Shown: positions 33,871 through 46,276 of the stretch, piece after piece
Numbering within the stretch: position 1 is the stretch's first letter
How the letters are laid out: every line of letters begins with the position of its first letter
Assembly (NCBI GenBank): GCA_027627225.1
Contig: JAPFQT010000085.1
Location: 558,001-622,000, forward strand
Source of the DNA: Congeria kusceri
Lineage: Eukaryota; Mollusca; Bivalvia; Myida; Dreissenidae
Reading direction: 5' to 3'
DNA: 64,000 bases
Translations under genes and position numbers: made by a program
Notes under the pieces: model-generated
Seen by the model: the letters and a program-made list of their open reading frames with translations, nothing else
Databases searched by the model: none
What the model was told of the DNA's origin: nothing

Positions 33871-35066
33871 AATAAGAGGGCCAAATGGCCCCGGGTCGCT
33901 CACCTGAGTTGACTGAAACACAATAGCTCGTAAAAGGTTAATAGCGTATTCAGAGATGTGACCACAGACAGCAATGTTTTTAGTGAATCAAAACAATTTG
34001 AAGGAATTTAATAAATGGTAGAAATATTTATGTAAAATTATCTCAGAATCCAGCAAGCCGTTTCAGACAAGAACATTTTCAAAATGAATGTCAACCAAGG
34101 AACATTTGTGCAAATTTATTTTGAAATTCCGGTTGGTGGTTTCTGACAAGAAGATTTTCAAAGTTTTCTATATAACATGTAAGGACAACTGCCCAACCCC
34201 TTGCCTGTCATAATTTTTACAAATCAAAATGATTTGAAGAAATTTGGTAGAGGATCACCCAAGGAACATTTCTGTAAAATTATTTTGAAATCCATTCAGC
34301 GGTTTCGGACAAGAAGTTTTTTTTTCTAGTGTTCTATATAGCCATAGAAGGAAAACTGCCACGATCCCCCAGTGGCCATGTTTTTTAACGAATCAAAATG
34401 ATTTAAAGAAATTTGGTAGAGGGTCACCCAAGGAATATTTATGTTATTTTGAAATCTGGTCAGCGGTTTCTGAGAAGTTTTGTATATAGCTATATAAGAA
34501 AAAAAAATCCCCAGCCTCTGGCGGTCTTTTTTTTTAACGAATCAAAATGATTTGAAGACATTTGGTAGAGGGTCACAAAAGGAACATTTATGTGAAATTA
34601 TGTTGAAATTCGGCCAGCGGTTTCTGAGGAGAAGATTTTCACAGTTTTCTATATAGCTATATAAGTAAAACTGCACCACCCCCTAGCGGCCATGTTTTTT
34701 ACGAAATCACAATAATTTGGAAAAATTTAGCAAAGGGTCACCCAAGGAACATTTCTGTGAAATTATTTTAAAATCCAAGAGTGGTTTTGAACAAGAAGAT
34801 TTTTTTAAGTTTTCCAGTTTTGTAAGATTTTGGTTGCCATGGCAACCATAGTTTTCTAGATATTCAAATGAATTGAAGGACTTTGTTAAAGAACCATCCC
34901 AGGAACTTTCCTGCTAAGTTTGCTTAAAATCTGCCAAGCGGTTTCAGAGAAGAAGTTGTTTAAAGTAAACATATTGGCGACGACGACGACGACGGACAAC
35001 GACGACGACGGACAGTGACTGACTAGAATAGCTCACCCTTAAGCACTTTGTGCTCGGTGAGCTAAC
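33871..35066 (+). mobile_element. P2 HINE-like element, copy 2
   Basis: Partner of 9771-11295 with about two units fewer. The head 'AAGAGGGCCAAATGGCCCCG' is better preserved than in copy 1, and the 3' end AGCAC-TTT-GTGCT, CGGTGAGCTAA retains the hairpin. The unit number therefore changed after duplication. Confidence 0.8.
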
Positions 35067-35563
35067 AATAACAACATATTATGGTAAAACACGTGACCAT
35101 ATGTTTTATGGAGAACTTAGTTTTGTAAATACCTCACCGTTGTTTCACAATCATGATTTTGTTGTAGATGCAAATGCACATATAATAAATCCTAGCGTTA
35201 TGTTAACACTATTTTAACATGGAAACAGCACTTGATCCTGTTCACATTTTAAGTTTCATTTAACAAATCCAAGTTGTCGTTTGTGAAGTTTAACATATCA
35301 TGTGACCTAAAATAAAAATGTATCGATTCGCGATTAAGGTTTTATGTCAACATGTAAAAAAGCATTTTTTAATTTACTTGAATAATATAATATTGTTGAT
35401 AAATTGCTTAACAGAAACCGCAATATTATATAGAGAGAACACAAAATAATGCATATGCGAAGCATCTGCATAGCAATGACAACAATATATTTCAAGTATA
35501 ATTCCGTGCAGTATTAAATGAAGAAGTACACACATAAAAGGTGCTCACTCGTGCTGGAAAATA
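35067..35563. other. AT-rich spacer
   Basis: The first 80 bp match copy 1; the remainder has no partner there and no recognisable feature. Confidence 0.45.
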
Positions 35564-35806
35564 TGACACAACTAAACAATGCAACGACGTGACACAACCA
35601 ATCGACGCAACGACGTGACACAACCAAGCGACTCAACGACGTGACACAACCAACAAACAAACGATACAACGACGTGACACAAACAAACGATGCAACGACA
35701 TGACACCACCCAACAATGCAAGCACGTGACACAATCAAGCGATGCAACGACTTGACACAACCAAAAGATGCAACAATAGCACAACCAAACGATGTGACAC
35801 AACCAA
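35564..35806. repeat. 26-bp minisatellite, array B (about 10 units)
   Basis: Variant unit GACGTGACACAACCAANCGA with TGCAAC. It occupies the position of the 1.3-unit remnant at 11593-11625 in copy 1. Minus-strand open frames (35514-35802) are array by-products. Confidence 0.9.
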
Positions 35807-36062
35807 ATAATAATAGTTAATCGATTGAAACATTTTCTTTGATTTTATGTGAAATAATTATTTATTAAACGATCTTTTCATTGAATAATGGAACAAAGAG
35901 TATAGTTTTTATTCAACCACACGAACAATAATTTAAGGAACATTTTTTATAATGGAGTAATGGAAAGAAACCGGATAACCTTGCATATTAGCATATAATT
36001 ATATACTCAACCAAAAAAAAGGAACCTGACACTTCATAATTTGATACATTCTTTTAAGTTAA

Positions 36063-36305
36063 ACCGATTTTAAGCAAGTGCAGTAAAGAGGAGCATAACT
36101 CTGTTAAAATACAAAACAGTGTTATGTGGAATGCTGCATCTGAAACTGGAGTTGGTGACAAAGGTATATTCCAAGTTTCAGGTGAATAACTAACGTACGA
36201 TTCGTAGATTTGAAGGCATAAGACTTTAAACATTGACCAAAATTTAGACGCGTTAACCGGGGCGAGTAGGAAAGCTCACCAACTCTTCAAATATTCGAGC
36301 TATTA
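36063..36305. mobile_element. P1-type 3' fragment (partner of 12150-12720)
   Basis: One unit with 'GAGCATAACTCTGTTAAAAT', 'TATTCCAAGTTTCAGGTGAA' and the tail 'AAAGCTCACCAACTCTTCAA' then ATATTCGAGCTA. It lacks MITE E2. Confidence 0.65.
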
Positions 36306-36395
36306 TCAGTGCTCCGGATATGCTTTTGGACTTTGTGTAAATGTACGCTTACCTCTGCAAATTTGGGAGTAAATGTACACTCTCTAGAATTGGGT

Positions 36396-36412
36396 GGGGG
36401 GGGGGGGGGGGG
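36396..36412. repeat. Run of 17 G within a short repeated motif
   Basis: An uninterrupted G17 lies between copies of TGTAAATGTACACTCT (about 36370, 36412). It is the most G-rich spot in the window and could form a quadruplex; assembly length may be unreliable. Confidence 0.85.
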
Positions 36413-36473
36413 TGTAAATGTACACTCTATGAAGGATTAGCGGGGTTAAATTTGCATCCAATAATACATTACG

Positions 36474-36703
36474 ATACTACTATTACTACTCTGTTGCTGC
36501 TGCTGCTTCTGCTGCAGCAACTGCTGCTACTACTACTACTGCCACTGGTACTACTACTACTACTGCTACTGCTACTGGTACTGGTACTACTACTACTACT
36601 GGTACTGGTACTGGTACTACTACTGGTACTGGTACTGCTACTGCTGCTGGTACTGGTACTGGTACTGCTACTGGTACTGGTACTGGTACTGCTACTGCTA
36701 CTG

Positions 36704-36735
<32 letters not shown>

Positions 36736-37162
36736 GGTACTGGTACTGGTACTGGTACTACTACTACTACTGGTACTGGTACTGGTACTACTACTACTAC
36801 TGGTACTGCTACTGGTACTGGTACTGGAACTGGTACTGGTACTGCTACTGCTACTACTACTACTGGTACTGGTACTGGTACTGGTACTACTACTACTACT
36901 GGTACTGGTACTGGTACTGATACTACTACTACTACTGGTACTGGTACTGCTACTGCTACTGCTACTGGTACTGCTACTGGTACTGGTACTGGTACTACTG
37001 CTACTACTGGTACTGGTACTGGTACTGGTACTACTACTACTACTGGTACTGGTACTGGTACTACTGCTACTACTGGTACTGGTACTGGTACTACTACTAC
37101 TACTACTGGTACTGGTACTACTACTACTACTGGTACTGCTACTGCTACTGGTACTGGTACTG

Positions 37163-37218
<56 letters not shown>

Positions 37219-38057
37219 GGTACTGGTACTGGTACTGGTACTACTACTACTACTGGTGCTGGTGCTGGTACTGGTACTGGTACTGCTACTGGTACTGCTA
37301 CTGCTACTACTACTACTACTACTGGTACTGGTACTGGTACTGGTACTGGTACTGGTAGTGGTACTACTACTACTACTGGTACTGGTACTGGTACTGCTAC
37401 TGCTACTACTACTACTACTACTACTACTACTGGTACTGGTACTGGTACTACTACTACTACTGGTACTGGTACTGGTACTACTACTACTACTGGTACTGGT
37501 ACTGCTACTGCTACTGCTACTACTACTACTGGTACTGGTACTGCTACTGCTACTACTACTACTACTATTGGTACTGGTACTGGTACTGCTACTGCTACTA
37601 CTACTACTACTACTGGTACTGGTACTGGTACTGCTACTGCTACTACTACTACTACTACTACTACTACTGGTACTGGTACTGGTACTGGTACTACTACTAC
37701 TACTGGTACTGGTACTGGTACTACTACTACTACTGGTACTGGTACTGGTACTGCTACTACTACTACTGGTACTGGTACTGGTACTGGTACTACTACTACT
37801 ACTGGTACTGGTACTGGTACTGATACTACTACTACTACTGGTACTGGTACTGCTACTGCTACTACTACTACTACTGGTACTGGTACTGCTACTGCTACTG
37901 GTACTGGTACTACTGCTACTACTGGTACTGGTACTGGTACTACTACTACTACTGGTACTGGTACTACTGCTACTACTGGTACTGGTACTGGTACTACTAC
38001 TACTACTGGTACTGGTACTACTACTACTACTGGTACTGCTACTGCTACTGGTACTGG

Positions 38058-38088
<31 letters not shown>

Positions 38089-38116
38089 ACTGCTACTGCT
38101 ACTGCTACTGCTACTG

Positions 38117-38148
<32 letters not shown>

Positions 38149-39321
38149 GGTACTGGTACTACTACTACTACTGGTACTGGTGCTGGTACTGGTACTGCTA
38201 CTGGTACTGCTACTGCTACTGCTACTACTACTACTACTACTGGTACTGGTACTGGTACTGCTACTGGTACTGGTACTGGTAGTGGTACTACTACTACTAC
38301 TGGTACTGGTACTGGTACTGCTACTGCTACTACTACTACTACTACTACTACTACTGGTACTGGTACTGGTACTGGTACTACTACTACTACTGGTACTGGT
38401 ACTACTACTACTACTGGTACTGGTACTGGTACTGCTACTGCTACTACTACTACTACTACTGGTACTGGTACTGCTACTGCTACTACTACTACTACTATTG
38501 GTACTGGTACTGGTACTGGTACTGCTACTACTACTACTACTACTGGTACTGGTACTGGTACTGCTACTGCTACTACTACTACTACTACTACTACTACTGG
38601 TACTGGTACTGGTACTGGTACTACTACTACTACTGGTACTGGTACTGGTACTACTACTACTACTGGTACTGGTACTGGTACTGCTACTGCTACTACTACT
38701 ACTACTACTGGTACTGGTACTGGTACTGGTACTACTACTACTACTGGTACTGGTACTGATACTACTACTACTACTGGTACTGGTACTGCTACTACTACTA
38801 CTGGTACTGGTACTGCTACTGGTACTGGTACTGGTACTACTGCTACTACTGGTACTGGTACTGGTACTACTACTACTACTGGTACTGGTACTACTGCTAC
38901 TACTGGTACTGGTACTGGTACTGGTACTACTACTACTACTGGTACTACTACTACTACTGGTACTGGTGCTGGTACTGGTACTGCTACTGCTACTACTACT
39001 ACTACTACTGGTACTGGTACTGCTACTGGTACTGGTACTACTACTACTACTGGTACTGGTACTGGTACTGCTACTGGTACTGGTACTACTACTACTACTG
39101 GTACTGGTACTGGTACTACTACTACTACTGGTACTGCTACTGCTACTGGTACTGCTACTGATAATGCTACTACTACTACTACTACTATTACTATTACTAC
39201 TACTACTGGTACTGGTACTACTACTATTACTGGTACTGCTACTGGTACTGGTACTGCTACTGCTACTGCTACTGCTACTGCTACTGCTACTGCTACTACT
39301 ACTACTACTACTATTACTACT
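36474..39321. repeat. 2.84-kb (ACT)n/(GGTACT)n/(GCTACT)n array with about 0.92-kb higher order
   Basis: Pure ACT triplets alternate with GGTACT and GCTACT hexamers. Rare variants recur at a fixed distance: TGATACT near 36917, 37822 and 38757; GGTAGTGG near 37354 and 38279; CTATTGG near 37566 and 38496; GGTGCTGG near 37255 and 38178. This gives about three tandem blocks of 0.91-0.93 kb. All frames on both strands are long open stretches (poly-Leu/Val, Ser/Thr, Val/Pro/Ala); none is a credible gene. It is absent from duplication copy 1. Confidence 0.95.
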
Positions 39322-39787
39322 GTCACATGTTAAACATAGAATTTCAGATATGTACATACAAAATTGGTCTGCAGAGCTTGTAAATACAACGAGAGGTACA
39401 CATTATAGTTTGTTCGGAAAGTTAGAAATTCAGTCATATTTTAAATTTGTTAACATTACGAAGTTCAGATTTGCCTTAACACGTTTTAGAGTTTCAGCTC
39501 ATCGATTAGAAGTAGAGTCAGGTAGATGGTATAAGCCGAATAGAATACCCTACAACGACAGGAAATGCAAAAACTGTAATGTACTTGAGGACGAATTCCA
39601 TTTTTTGTTAATATGTCCGTTATTTATAAATTTACGTAAACAGTATATAGACAAATACTATTGGAAAATTACAAATATTATGAAATATATCGACTTAATG
39701 AAATCGACAAATGAAACAACAGTTAGACGGCTCGCAACTTATATTTTTAAGGCCTTCCAATTGAGAACCCAATTATACTACGATTGA
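39322..39787 (+). pseudogene. C-terminal fragment of a LINE reverse transcriptase
   Basis: The last 155 codons of the open frame read as the C-terminal tail of a non-LTR retrotransposon polyprotein. They contain 'FRFALTRFRVSAHRLEVESG' (the RxSxHxLxxExGR signature common to many animal LINE tails) and a zinc-knuckle of the form CxxC-x7-H-x4-C (CKNCNVLEDEFHFLLIC, 39566-39616). Polymerase and endonuclease domains are absent, so it is 5'-truncated. It begins directly at the ACT array, in frame with it, which creates an artificial 1148-codon open frame (36341-39787). The natural stop is TGA at 39785. Exact LINE clade not assigned. Confidence 0.75.
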
Positions 39788-40145
39788 GTTTTTCTCCAAA
39801 ATAAATAAATACATGTATAATTATATGAATTTTTAGTAATGTTTTCTGTCAAAATAATACTTTGTGGATTTATCTTTGAAATATTACAATAACTTAGACA
39901 TTTTTAGTAATGTTTATTATGTTATGTTTATTCATCGTAAATTAATATTACTAAATAGAAATTATTGTAACGTGTATACAACAATTTAAAGACACTCTGT
40001 TTATGTATGTATGTATTTTAATTTAAAATAATTTGCACCTGTAAGCTATTGACAATTGCATTGTAATTATTATTTGTGTGTAGAATGTGTATCAATGTAT
40101 ACCCATGGGCATAATGCCTAAAGTATGTATAATAAACTATCAAAA
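39788..40145 (+). mobile_element. Probable LINE 3' untranslated tail
   Basis: AT-rich sequence after the LINE stop, with 'TACCCATGGGCATAATGCCT' and 'GTATGTATAATAAACTATC' near 40100-40142, resembling the short repeat-like end of animal LINE 3' tails. The end point is a guess; a (AAT)n-like stretch follows. Confidence 0.45.
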
Positions 40146-40439
40146 AACTACTAGTAATAATAATAACAATAATAATAACAGCAACACCATTTGAATACCA
40201 TAACGTTACAATTGAGAATTCAGAACATTTAAGACTGTTATTGCTGGAAATAACAACTGCACATTGAGGTAGGCATGCCTGTCCATATTTTCTTTTTTTT
40301 TCTTTCAGAGCGAACATCGGAAAACATTGTGCGTAAATGGACACCCAATTCTATTGTTCTGTGCGTATTTTCAAATTTTCTGTGAGTAATTTACGCGTGT
40401 ACGCGCCTTATCTGGGACTCTGGTCTAAAACAATCATAT

Positions 40440-41043
40440 AACTGTTTATAAAAGATGTTGTTTAAAAAAGATACATTCTTAGTAGCGAATAATACAGAAA
40501 TAAATGATTTAATAAACGTATTTTTCTATGCTGAACTAAAATTTTACCCGTAAAATACATAAAATACAAATTAATTTTCATAAGCCAAATTAATTTATGT
40601 TGGTAAAATATTATTTTACTCAATCAATATTTTAATTAATTTTTTATTCGCTGTTAAAACAATACGACTATATAATTGTATACAAATCTGAACTTCAAAT
40701 GAATTTAAATTGTTTTGAAAGCATTAACACTAAATAGTACAATCAGGTCGCGTAGCCTAAGGGAAGCAACTGCTGCTAGGAACTCACCACGAAGTAACAT
40801 CGAGTTGTCTTCCGTGCTATTTAGGTAGTGCGTTCGCCAACACAATATTAAAGTAAAGAGCCGTATTATAATATTATAATACCTGCATTGTTTTTATTTT
40901 TATGATATTTTATTATTTTCCATAATTTGCTTAACTGTTCAATTATGAGTTAGTTACTAGCAGGCATTACTTTTATTCAGTTAAACAAAGTGCAACGTTT
41001 TATCGAAAACGCATCGGGTAATATGATGAAGTCGTAGGAATTA
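40440..41043. other. Duplicated unique-like DNA, no gene
   Basis: Partner of 12750-13310, with identical order of landmarks including 'GGGAAGCAACTGCTGCTAGG' and 'CATCGAGTTGTCTTCCGTGC'. Confidence 0.6.
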
Positions 41044-41399
41044 AAGGAACAGTTTCACAGAGTTTGGTTGTGAGAAATAGTTATCAAAAACTGACTTTTG
41101 TTTGTCCTATAATATATTTATTGTTCATAATTCACCATTTGGAATGCACATTGATCGTGCAAAGTTAAACGTTTGATGAATATTTGTTATTTTTTGAGGA
41201 GAATTTGCTACCCGGTAGACATACCCTAGTAATTTTTTGCATAAAAAGGCAGAACAAATATCAAAATAATTATGTTTTGCAACCAAAACAGAATAGCAGA
41301 CAAACGTTTTGATACGCACATTCTACAAAATTCTGTTTTGAAATTCCCTTTTTGGAGAATTATTGTCCAACCCTAAACTACGAAACTGTCCCTTTAAAT
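41044..41399. mobile_element. 0.36-kb MITE E5a, only in duplication copy 2
   Basis: The ends AAAGGAACAGTTTCACAGAG and ACTACGAAACTGTCCCTTTA are inverted repeats (AAAGGRACAGTTTC). Copy 1 has the empty site at about 13290-13310. A second copy lies at 57205-59400 with another element inserted in it. Confidence 0.8.
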
Positions 41400-41816
41400 C
41401 GATATATACGAATTAATTAATCGTGACAGTAAACGGCATAACATGAATTATCAAAACGAGTTGTTAATGTCATTGTAAACTATGATGTGACATACATTTG
41501 GTGAATGTGTATTTGTTGTTGTTTGTCTGCGAAATCTGACTGATTAAAAATTCCAGCAAATCCAACCCCAAATAAAAACTGTATAAACTGCAATAACCTA
41601 TGCTTAGGCATTATTGCCTACATGCATTGTATATGGACACTATTAAACAACAGCCCCAATGCAGTTTGACTCACAGATCATAAGAGTTCGTATATGTGTA
41701 TATTAATTGTAGTAGTACAGTGTTTGTTCTTCCATACTCGTACAAAACATTTTACTTCACCATAAACTGCTGACATTACAATTTGGCACACAAACTGTTT
41801 GCGACGTAAAGTAAAG

Positions 41817-43506
41817 ACAAGAGGGCCACGATGGCCCTAGGTCGCTCACGTGAATTTAAGGCATCCCAGTTTTGACCCCAGGGGCATCATTTGAACAATC
41901 TTTGTTGAAGACTGGTATACAATGTTACATACCAAATATGAAACCACTGGGCCTTGCAGATTCACAGGAGAAGATTCTTGAAGTAATTTTGCTAGTGAAG
42001 TCTATACAAAAAATGTGACCCCCGGGGAGTGGCCAGTTTTGACCCCAGGGCATCATTTGAACAATCTATGAAGAAGACCCCTATACAATGTTACCAACTA
42101 CATAACAAACCTCTGGGCCCCTGCGGTTTCAGAGAAGAAAATGTTCAAAGTCATTTAGCTATTTAAGTCTATATAAACAATGTGACCCCCGGGGCGTGGC
42201 CAGTTTTTACCCCAATGGCATTATTTGAACAATCTTTGTAAAGGACCACTATGCAATGTTACATACCAAATATGAGACGATTTTTGCAGTAATTTTGCTA
42301 TTTAAGTCTATATAATCCATGTAACCCCGGGGCGTGGATAGTTTTGACCCCAGGGGTATCATTTGAACAATGTTTGTAGAGGACCCCTTTACAATGTTAC
42401 CATCCAAATACCAAACCTCTCGACCTTGCGGTTTCGGAGGAGAAGACATTTAGCTATTTAAGTCTATAGAAACAATGTGACCCCTGGGGCATGGCCAGTT
42501 TTGACCCCAGGGGCATCATTTGAACAATCTTTGTAGAGGACGCATATATAATGTTAACAACAAATACCAAACCTCTCGGCCTTGCGGTTTCGGAGAAGAT
42601 TTTCAAAGTCATTTAGTTATTTAAGTCTATATAAACCATGTGGCCACCGGGGTGTTGCCAGTTTAACCCCAGGGGCATCATTGGAACAATTTTTGTAGAG
42701 GACCACTATGCAATGTTACATACCAAGTATGATACCTCTGGGCCTTGCGGTTTCAGATGAGAAGATTTTTAAAGTAATTTTGCTATTTAAGTCAGTATAA
42801 ACAATGTGACCCCCGGGGCGTGGCCAGTTTTGACCCCACGAGCATCATTTGAACAATCTTTGTAGAGGACCACTAGAGAATGCCACATACCAAGTATGAA
42901 ACCACTGGGCCTTGCGGTTTCAGAGAAGATTTTTGAAGTAATTTTGCTGTTTAGGTCTATATTAAGAATGTGACCCCCAGGGCGTGGCCAGTTTTGACCC
43001 CAGGGGCATCATTTGAACAATCTTTGTATAGGACCACTATACAATGTTACCAACCAAATACAAAACCTCTAGGCTCTGCGGTTTCAGAGGAGAAGATTTA
43101 AAAAGTCATTTTGCTATTTAAGTCTATACAAACCCTGTGACCCCTGGGGCGTGGTAAATTTTGACCCCAGGGGCATCATTTGAACAATCTTTGTAAAGGA
43201 CCACTAGAGGATGCCAAATAAAAAATATGAAAGCTCTCAGCTATGAAGTTTAAGAGAAGAAGATTTTTAAAGTTTTCACTTTTTAAATCTATTTTTAGCT
43301 CTGGTGACCTACGTATGCAGCGGACCGAAACGATTTGAACAATTTTGAAAGAGGGTCACCCAATGATTATTCCTGTGAAGTTTGGTGAAAATCTGCCCAG
43401 CGGTTTAGGAGATGTTGTTTGAATGATAATGTTGACGCACGACGCACGACGGTCAAAAGGTGATCACAAAAGCGCACCACGAGCACGCTGTGCTCAGGTG
43501 AGCTAA
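41817..43506 (+). mobile_element. P2 HINE-like element, distinct core, only in duplication copy 2
   Basis: Head 'ACAAGAGGGCCACGATGGCC' and TAGGTCGCTCACGTGA. Then about eight to nine units of about 165 bp with 'GTGACCCCCGGGGCGTGGCC', 'AGTTTTGACCCCAGGGGCAT', 'GAGGACCACTATACAATGTT' and 'GGCCTTGCGGTTTCAGAG'. The 3' end is a perfect hairpin GAGCAC-GCT-GTGCTC (43481-43495) then AGGTGAGCTAA. Its ends match the other P2 elements but the main core unit is different. The empty site is at about 13680 in copy 1. Confidence 0.85.
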
Positions 43507-43799
43507 AAAGTGTTAATGATGTGCACGATTTTAGATACAACACTTCATTAATGTTAACGAATCGTCATATATACATATAACGGCAAAGCACAAGAGGTGC
43601 GTGCGAAAAATACGCGTAAAACACAAATATAATAAAATCCCCGCATTCGTTTAACTGTTTTCATATTCTCGTCAATATACTGTTCCTTTAAATTACACAG
43701 GCACGAAATATCGTTCCATTTGAACAACAATAAATAACTCTATCGAATCAACATGCGTACATGGTTTAACAGCAGCGGGACAAGTCGCGTCAATATAAC

Positions 43800-44072
43800 C
43801 GTCTCCGTAGCCTAGTGATTAGGGAGTTCGCATACGGAGCGGGAGGTTGAAGGTTCGAGTCTCGCCCAGGGCTTGTTCTGATATGGCCGGTTGTCTACCC
43901 AGCAGCCAGTTAAATCGAATGGTACCGATTGCCTTTCTGCCAAGCGCCCGGCATATAGGATAGAAATTGGGTATAAAGGTGTTTATCAGTAACGGTGTCT
44001 CATAAGTCAAAACTGGATGGCCCTTAATCGCTAGATGTGATACAGTAATAAAAACACTTTACTTTACTTTAT
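43800..44072 (+). mobile_element. tRNA-derived SINE, second type, only in duplication copy 2
   Basis: A-box-like 'GTAGCCTAGTGATTAGGGAG' and B-box-like 'GAAGGTTCGAGTCTCGCC' with tRNA spacing. A body of about 200 bp follows (GGCCGGTTGTCTACCCAGCA, GGTACCGATTGCCTTTCTGC), ending in TTTACTTTACTTTATA. Copy 1 lacks it at about 14297. Possible target duplication CGTCAAYATAAC flanks it. It is unrelated in body to the SINE at 6.8 kb. Confidence 0.8.
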
Positions 44073-44113
44073 AGACGTCAACATAACAGGAAACATGCGC
44101 ACCATGACAGTTT

Positions 44114-45445
44114 ATCCAACCAGGCGATACAACAGCGTAAGACACCCAGGCGACACAACAGCGTAACACAATCAGGCGACACAACAACATAACACAACTA
44201 GGCGACAAAACATCGTAACACAACCAGGCGACACAACAGCGTAAGAAAACCAGGCGAAACAACAGCGTAAGACAACCAGGCGACACAACGACGTAACACA
44301 ACCAGGCACCACAACAGCGTAAAACAATCAGGCGACACAACAGCGTAACGCAACCAGGCGACACAACAGCGTAAAACAATCAGGCGACACAACAGCGTAA
44401 AACAACCAAGAGACACAACAGCGTAACATAACCCAGCGACACAACCGCGTAACACAACCAAGCGACACAATAGCGTAACACAGCCTGGCGACACAACAGC
44501 GTAAACCAACCAGGCGACACAACAGCGTAACACAACCAGGCGACACAACAGCGTAACATAACCAGGCAACACAATGACGGAACACAACCAGGCGACACAA
44601 CGACGTTACACAACCAATCGATACAACAACGTAAAACAACCAAGCGAGACAACAGCGTAACACAACAAAGCGACACAACAGCGTAAAACAACCAAGCGAC
44701 ACAACAGCGTAAAACAACAAGGCGACAAAACGACGTAACACAACTAGGCGACACAACGACGTAACTCAACCAGGCGACACAACAGCATAACACAACCAAG
44801 CGACACAACAACGATAACCAACCAGGCGACACAACAACGGAACACAACCAAGCGTCACAACGACGGAACACAGCCAAGCGACACAACGATGGGACTCAAA
44901 CAAGAGACATAACGACGGAACTCAACCAAGAGACATAACGGCCGGACACAACCAAACGACACGACGATGGGTCTCAACCAAGAGATACAACGATAGAACT
45001 CAACTAAGAGAAACAACGACACAACGACGTAACTCAACCAAATGACAAAACGACGGAAAACAACCAAGCGACACAAAGGCTGGACACAACAAAGCGACAC
45101 AAGGGCCGGACACAACCAAGCGACACAACGACGGAATTCAACGAAGAGACACAACGACAGAAGTCAACAAGGCGTCACAACAACGGGATACATCCACGCG
45201 ACACAACGACGGAACACAACCAAGCGAAACAACGACGGAACTCAACCAAGCGAAACAACGACGGAATACAACAAAGCAACACAACGACGGAAGTCAACCA
45301 AGCGTCACACAAACCGAATACATCCAAGCGTCACAACGACGGAACTCAACCAAGCGACACAACAATGGAACACAATCAGGCGACACAACGACGGAACACA
45401 GCCAAGCGACACGACGACGGCCGGACACAATTATGCGACATAACG
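44114..45445. repeat. 26-bp minisatellite, array C (about 51 units)
   Basis: Partner of array A and about 0.67 kb shorter. It has the same left-to-right variant order: CAGCGTAACACAACCAGG units first, then ACGGAACACAACCAAGC, then GACGGAACTCAACCAAGC. Open frames on both strands are by-products. Confidence 0.95.
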
Positions 45446-45657
45446 TTTCATGAACCTAGCTTGTGCACATTTTGAGTTATCGAAGGATCAAGGCTTTCAC
45501 TGACAGACGGACGGACGGTCCACTATGACTTTAGATTGTTTTTACAATGCTCACTTTCTTCGTTGAATTTTACAACATCAAAATCATACACGAAATAAAG
45601 TTGCAGCATGATAGTTCTATGTGCTCAATTACCATAACTTTTGTTCCAACATCATCA

Positions 45658-45865
45658 TGTCGCAGTGATGTAATTTATGTGATATCCGCCTTTCGATCGG
45701 AAGATCGTGAGTTTGATTCCTACTCCGGGAGCCTTCGAATTATCTTATTTAAAACTCAACGCGTAGTGGTTCTTCCCAGGAAACGGACTTGAAAGTGTCT
45801 CAAAAAGCATTTGAATTTCGACACTCGATCTTTAATATATAAATGTAATTTTAAACTAAACTTGA
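45658..45865 (+). mobile_element. Degenerate tRNA-derived SINE (duplication copy 2)
   Basis: Partner of 16425-16640. Its head 'GTCGCAGTGATGTAATTTAT' is slightly closer to the full-length family than copy 1. Confidence 0.8.
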
Positions 45866-46276
45866 CAGTCCATAATGACATTAAATTATGTTTGTACAAT
45901 GCTGACTTTCTTTGTAAATGTTTTTCCAATTAAAATCAGCATAGGAGAAAAAAGTAGAGTAACTCTTGTTGTTGTACAAATACTTGTGTTGCCAAAGCAA
46001 CCACAATTTAGTAAGACGTAGAAGGAAAACAATATGTATTATCACCTCATTGCTCACTCATTAAGCACATCAAGTTATTGCAGGATCTACATTTTCTCTG
46101 AGAAAGAGACAGTTATTACTTCTGGGGCCATATTCCAGAGAAACACCTTAAGTAGAATCCTATCCTTATATCACCATTTTTCATTAATTCCACGAAATTG
46201 GCTTAATATGTATTAATTTTCAACTTATTATAAATTATTGTTTACACAACTGTAAATTTAAAATGCTGTATATAAA

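Noticed and set aside
36341..39357. Very long open frames on both strands (1148, 962 and 946 codons)
   Set aside because: They are forced by ACT/GGTACT/GCTACT repetition, which contains no stop in several frames. Only the last 155 plus-strand codons are real, and those are a LINE fragment.
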